64,000 nt of DNA from DASUNQ01 sp044866775. GTDB taxonomy: Bacteria; Acidobacteriota; Thermoanaerobaculia; Multivoradales; UBA5704. The notes beneath the pieces were generated by a model. It saw nothing but the letters and a program-made list of their open reading frames with translations, was not told the origin of the DNA and made no database searches. The position numbers and the translations under genes were made by a program. Below are positions 63,171 to 64,000 of the stretch, piece after piece. Numbering within the stretch: position 1 is the stretch's first letter; each line of letters begins with the position of its first letter. The stretch covers positions 9,565-73,564 of the forward strand of contig JBIOUG010000035.1 of NCBI GenBank assembly GCA_044866775.1, written 5' to 3'.

Positions 63171-64000
63171 GCCCCACGGAGTATATGCGACGCGGTGAGG
63201 CGGGTCGGGCCGGGTGGCGGACGCAGGACGAGGAGCTCGCCGCGGCGCTCCCATCGCCAGCCGCCGCCGGCGTCGCAGCCGACGCGGGAACGGGTGCGCC
63301 GCCGCCAGCCATCGCCCGCACCGTTCGCGCTCCGCGCGAGCTGGCGCAGCAGCTCGCGGCGCGCGGCGCCGCCGGCCGGGTTGGGAGCGCCGGCGCGGCG
63401 GTGGAGAGCCGCCAGCGCGAGCGGGCGCAGCTCGTCCGGGAGGCCGAGGAAGCTCGAGTAAGGAATGCCAATGCCGCCCTCCACCGCCTCGACACCCAGG
63501 AGCGGCTCGAGCCGCCGCGCGAGGGCCGCGCGCGCTCCCTGCGCCCGGCCGGCGACCCGCGCGAGGAGCGCAGGCAGCTCGGCATCGCCGCCGCCGAGCG
63601 CCGGCAGCAGCAAGTGGCGGATCCGGTTCCGCGCCGGCCCGAGGTCAAGGTTTCCCGGGTCGTCGGCGCCCGCCAGCCCGGCCTCTCCCAACGCCGCCGC
63701 CAGCTCCGCCCGCGACAGCCCGAGGAGCGGCCGCACCACCCGCCCATGCACCGCCCGCACCCCCGCGAGCCCCTCGACCCCGCTCCCCTGCGCCACCCGC
63801 AGCAACACGGTCTCCGCCTGATCGTCCCGATGATGTGCCGTAGCGATCCACCGCGCCCCCACCGCCCCCCGCACCTCCTCCAAGAACCCATACCGCACCC
63901 TCCGCCCCGCCGCCTCCAAGCTCTCCCCCCCCCGCCGCGCCGCCCCCACCGCCCGCCGCGCACTCAAGAACGGCACCCCCAGCCCCCACGCCGTCCTGCC
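63167..64000 (-). CDS. tilS: tRNA(Ile)-lysidine synthase, N-terminus outside the window
   Basis: Modifies C34 of the CAU-anticodon tRNA-Ile to lysidine so that it reads AUA. The window has the later part of the PP-loop ATPase: WIATAHHRDDQAETVLLRVA, the GSGVEGLAG loop, VVRPLLGLSRAEL, and DPGNLDLGPARNRIRHLLLP. The C-terminal domain is degenerate but present. The SGGxDS P-loop lies beyond 64000, and the frame stays open to the window edge; a GTG at 63976 is not the true start. The stop overlaps the hpt GTG (GTGA). The tilS-hpt-ftsH order is conserved in many phyla. Confidence 0.9.
   Translation of the reverse strand, partial: GRTAWGLGVPFLSARRAVGAARRGGESLEAAGRRVRYGFLEEVRGAVGARWIATAHHRDDQAETVLLRVAQGSGVEGLAGVRAVHGRVVRPLLGLSRAELAAALGEAGLAGADDPGNLDLGPARNRIRHLLLPALGGGDAELPALLARVAGRAQGARAALARRLEPLLGVEAVEGGIGIPYSSFLGLPDELRPLALAALHRRAGAPNPAGGAARRELLRQLARSANGAGDGWRRRTRSRVGCDAGGGWRWERRGELLVLRPPPGPTRLTASHILRGA

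Overview
This 64-kb window is very GC-rich chromosomal DNA from a Gram-negative-type bacterium. Outer-membrane and periplasmic systems show this: an OmpP1/FadL-type porin, RND efflux pumps and lipoproteins. The best guess is Acidobacteriota, close to Thermoanaerobaculia. That is an inference from gene content and order: a VWFA-related secreted protein, the FWFF/VKVLDGR C-terminal domain on a secreted repeat protein, baeRF3 and DUF4390-NtrY genes, and the run tilS-hpt-ftsH-folP-cdaA-ybbR-glmM. No rRNA or tRNA marker is present to confirm it.

Layout. 0-1.4 kb: end of xseA and all of xseB. 1.5-3.9 kb: a secreted repeat protein and two small hypothetical genes. 4.0-16.6 kb: an efflux island with a HlyD-ABC-ABC2 export operon, then a membrane-fusion protein with two different RND permeases, and a lipoprotein subtilase on the opposite strand between them. 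16.7-17.4 kb: a broken antitoxin/PIN-toxin pair. 17.5-25.1 kb: flavoenzymes, an inverted-repeat-flanked cassette with OsmC, a glycosyltransferase-like protein, and small membrane and secreted proteins. 25.3-36.7 kb: selB-yqeY, a baeRF3 protein, a Ser/Thr kinase, NtrY-type kinase with DUF4390, smpB, DinB, YbjN and a FadL-like porin. 36.8-41.4 kb: SGNH hydrolase, TPR and VWA proteins, a hotdog thioesterase and a VapBC locus with truncated toxin. 41.5-49.8 kb: a BMP-type ABC nucleoside importer operon, an S9 peptidase and a PBP4-type D,D-carboxypeptidase. 49.9-53.5 kb: an AT-richer, decaying toxin-antitoxin island. 53.5-64 kb: an RsbU-type phosphatase, an NtrC-type regulator, a small conserved protein and the reverse-strand housekeeping run glmM-ybbR-cdaA-folP-ftsH-hpt-tilS.

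The most notable signal is a dispersed element of exactly 33 bp (11 codons): a 20-bp palindrome plus a 13-bp tail. It occurs at five loci. Two copies lie between genes, and three loci are inside coding sequences with the frame kept (baeRF3, hpt, and a three-unit tandem array with 33-bp period in an RND permease). The coding loci use two reading frames. This resembles the Rickettsia palindromic elements in behaviour, but I do not recognise the sequence as a described family. Other signals are a second, widespread type of short repeat in the same RND gene, a 53-bp inverted repeat pair around a 1.7-kb cassette, a 21-bp minisatellite, and a recurrent TANNNT-N6-8-start arrangement suggesting leaderless transcripts.
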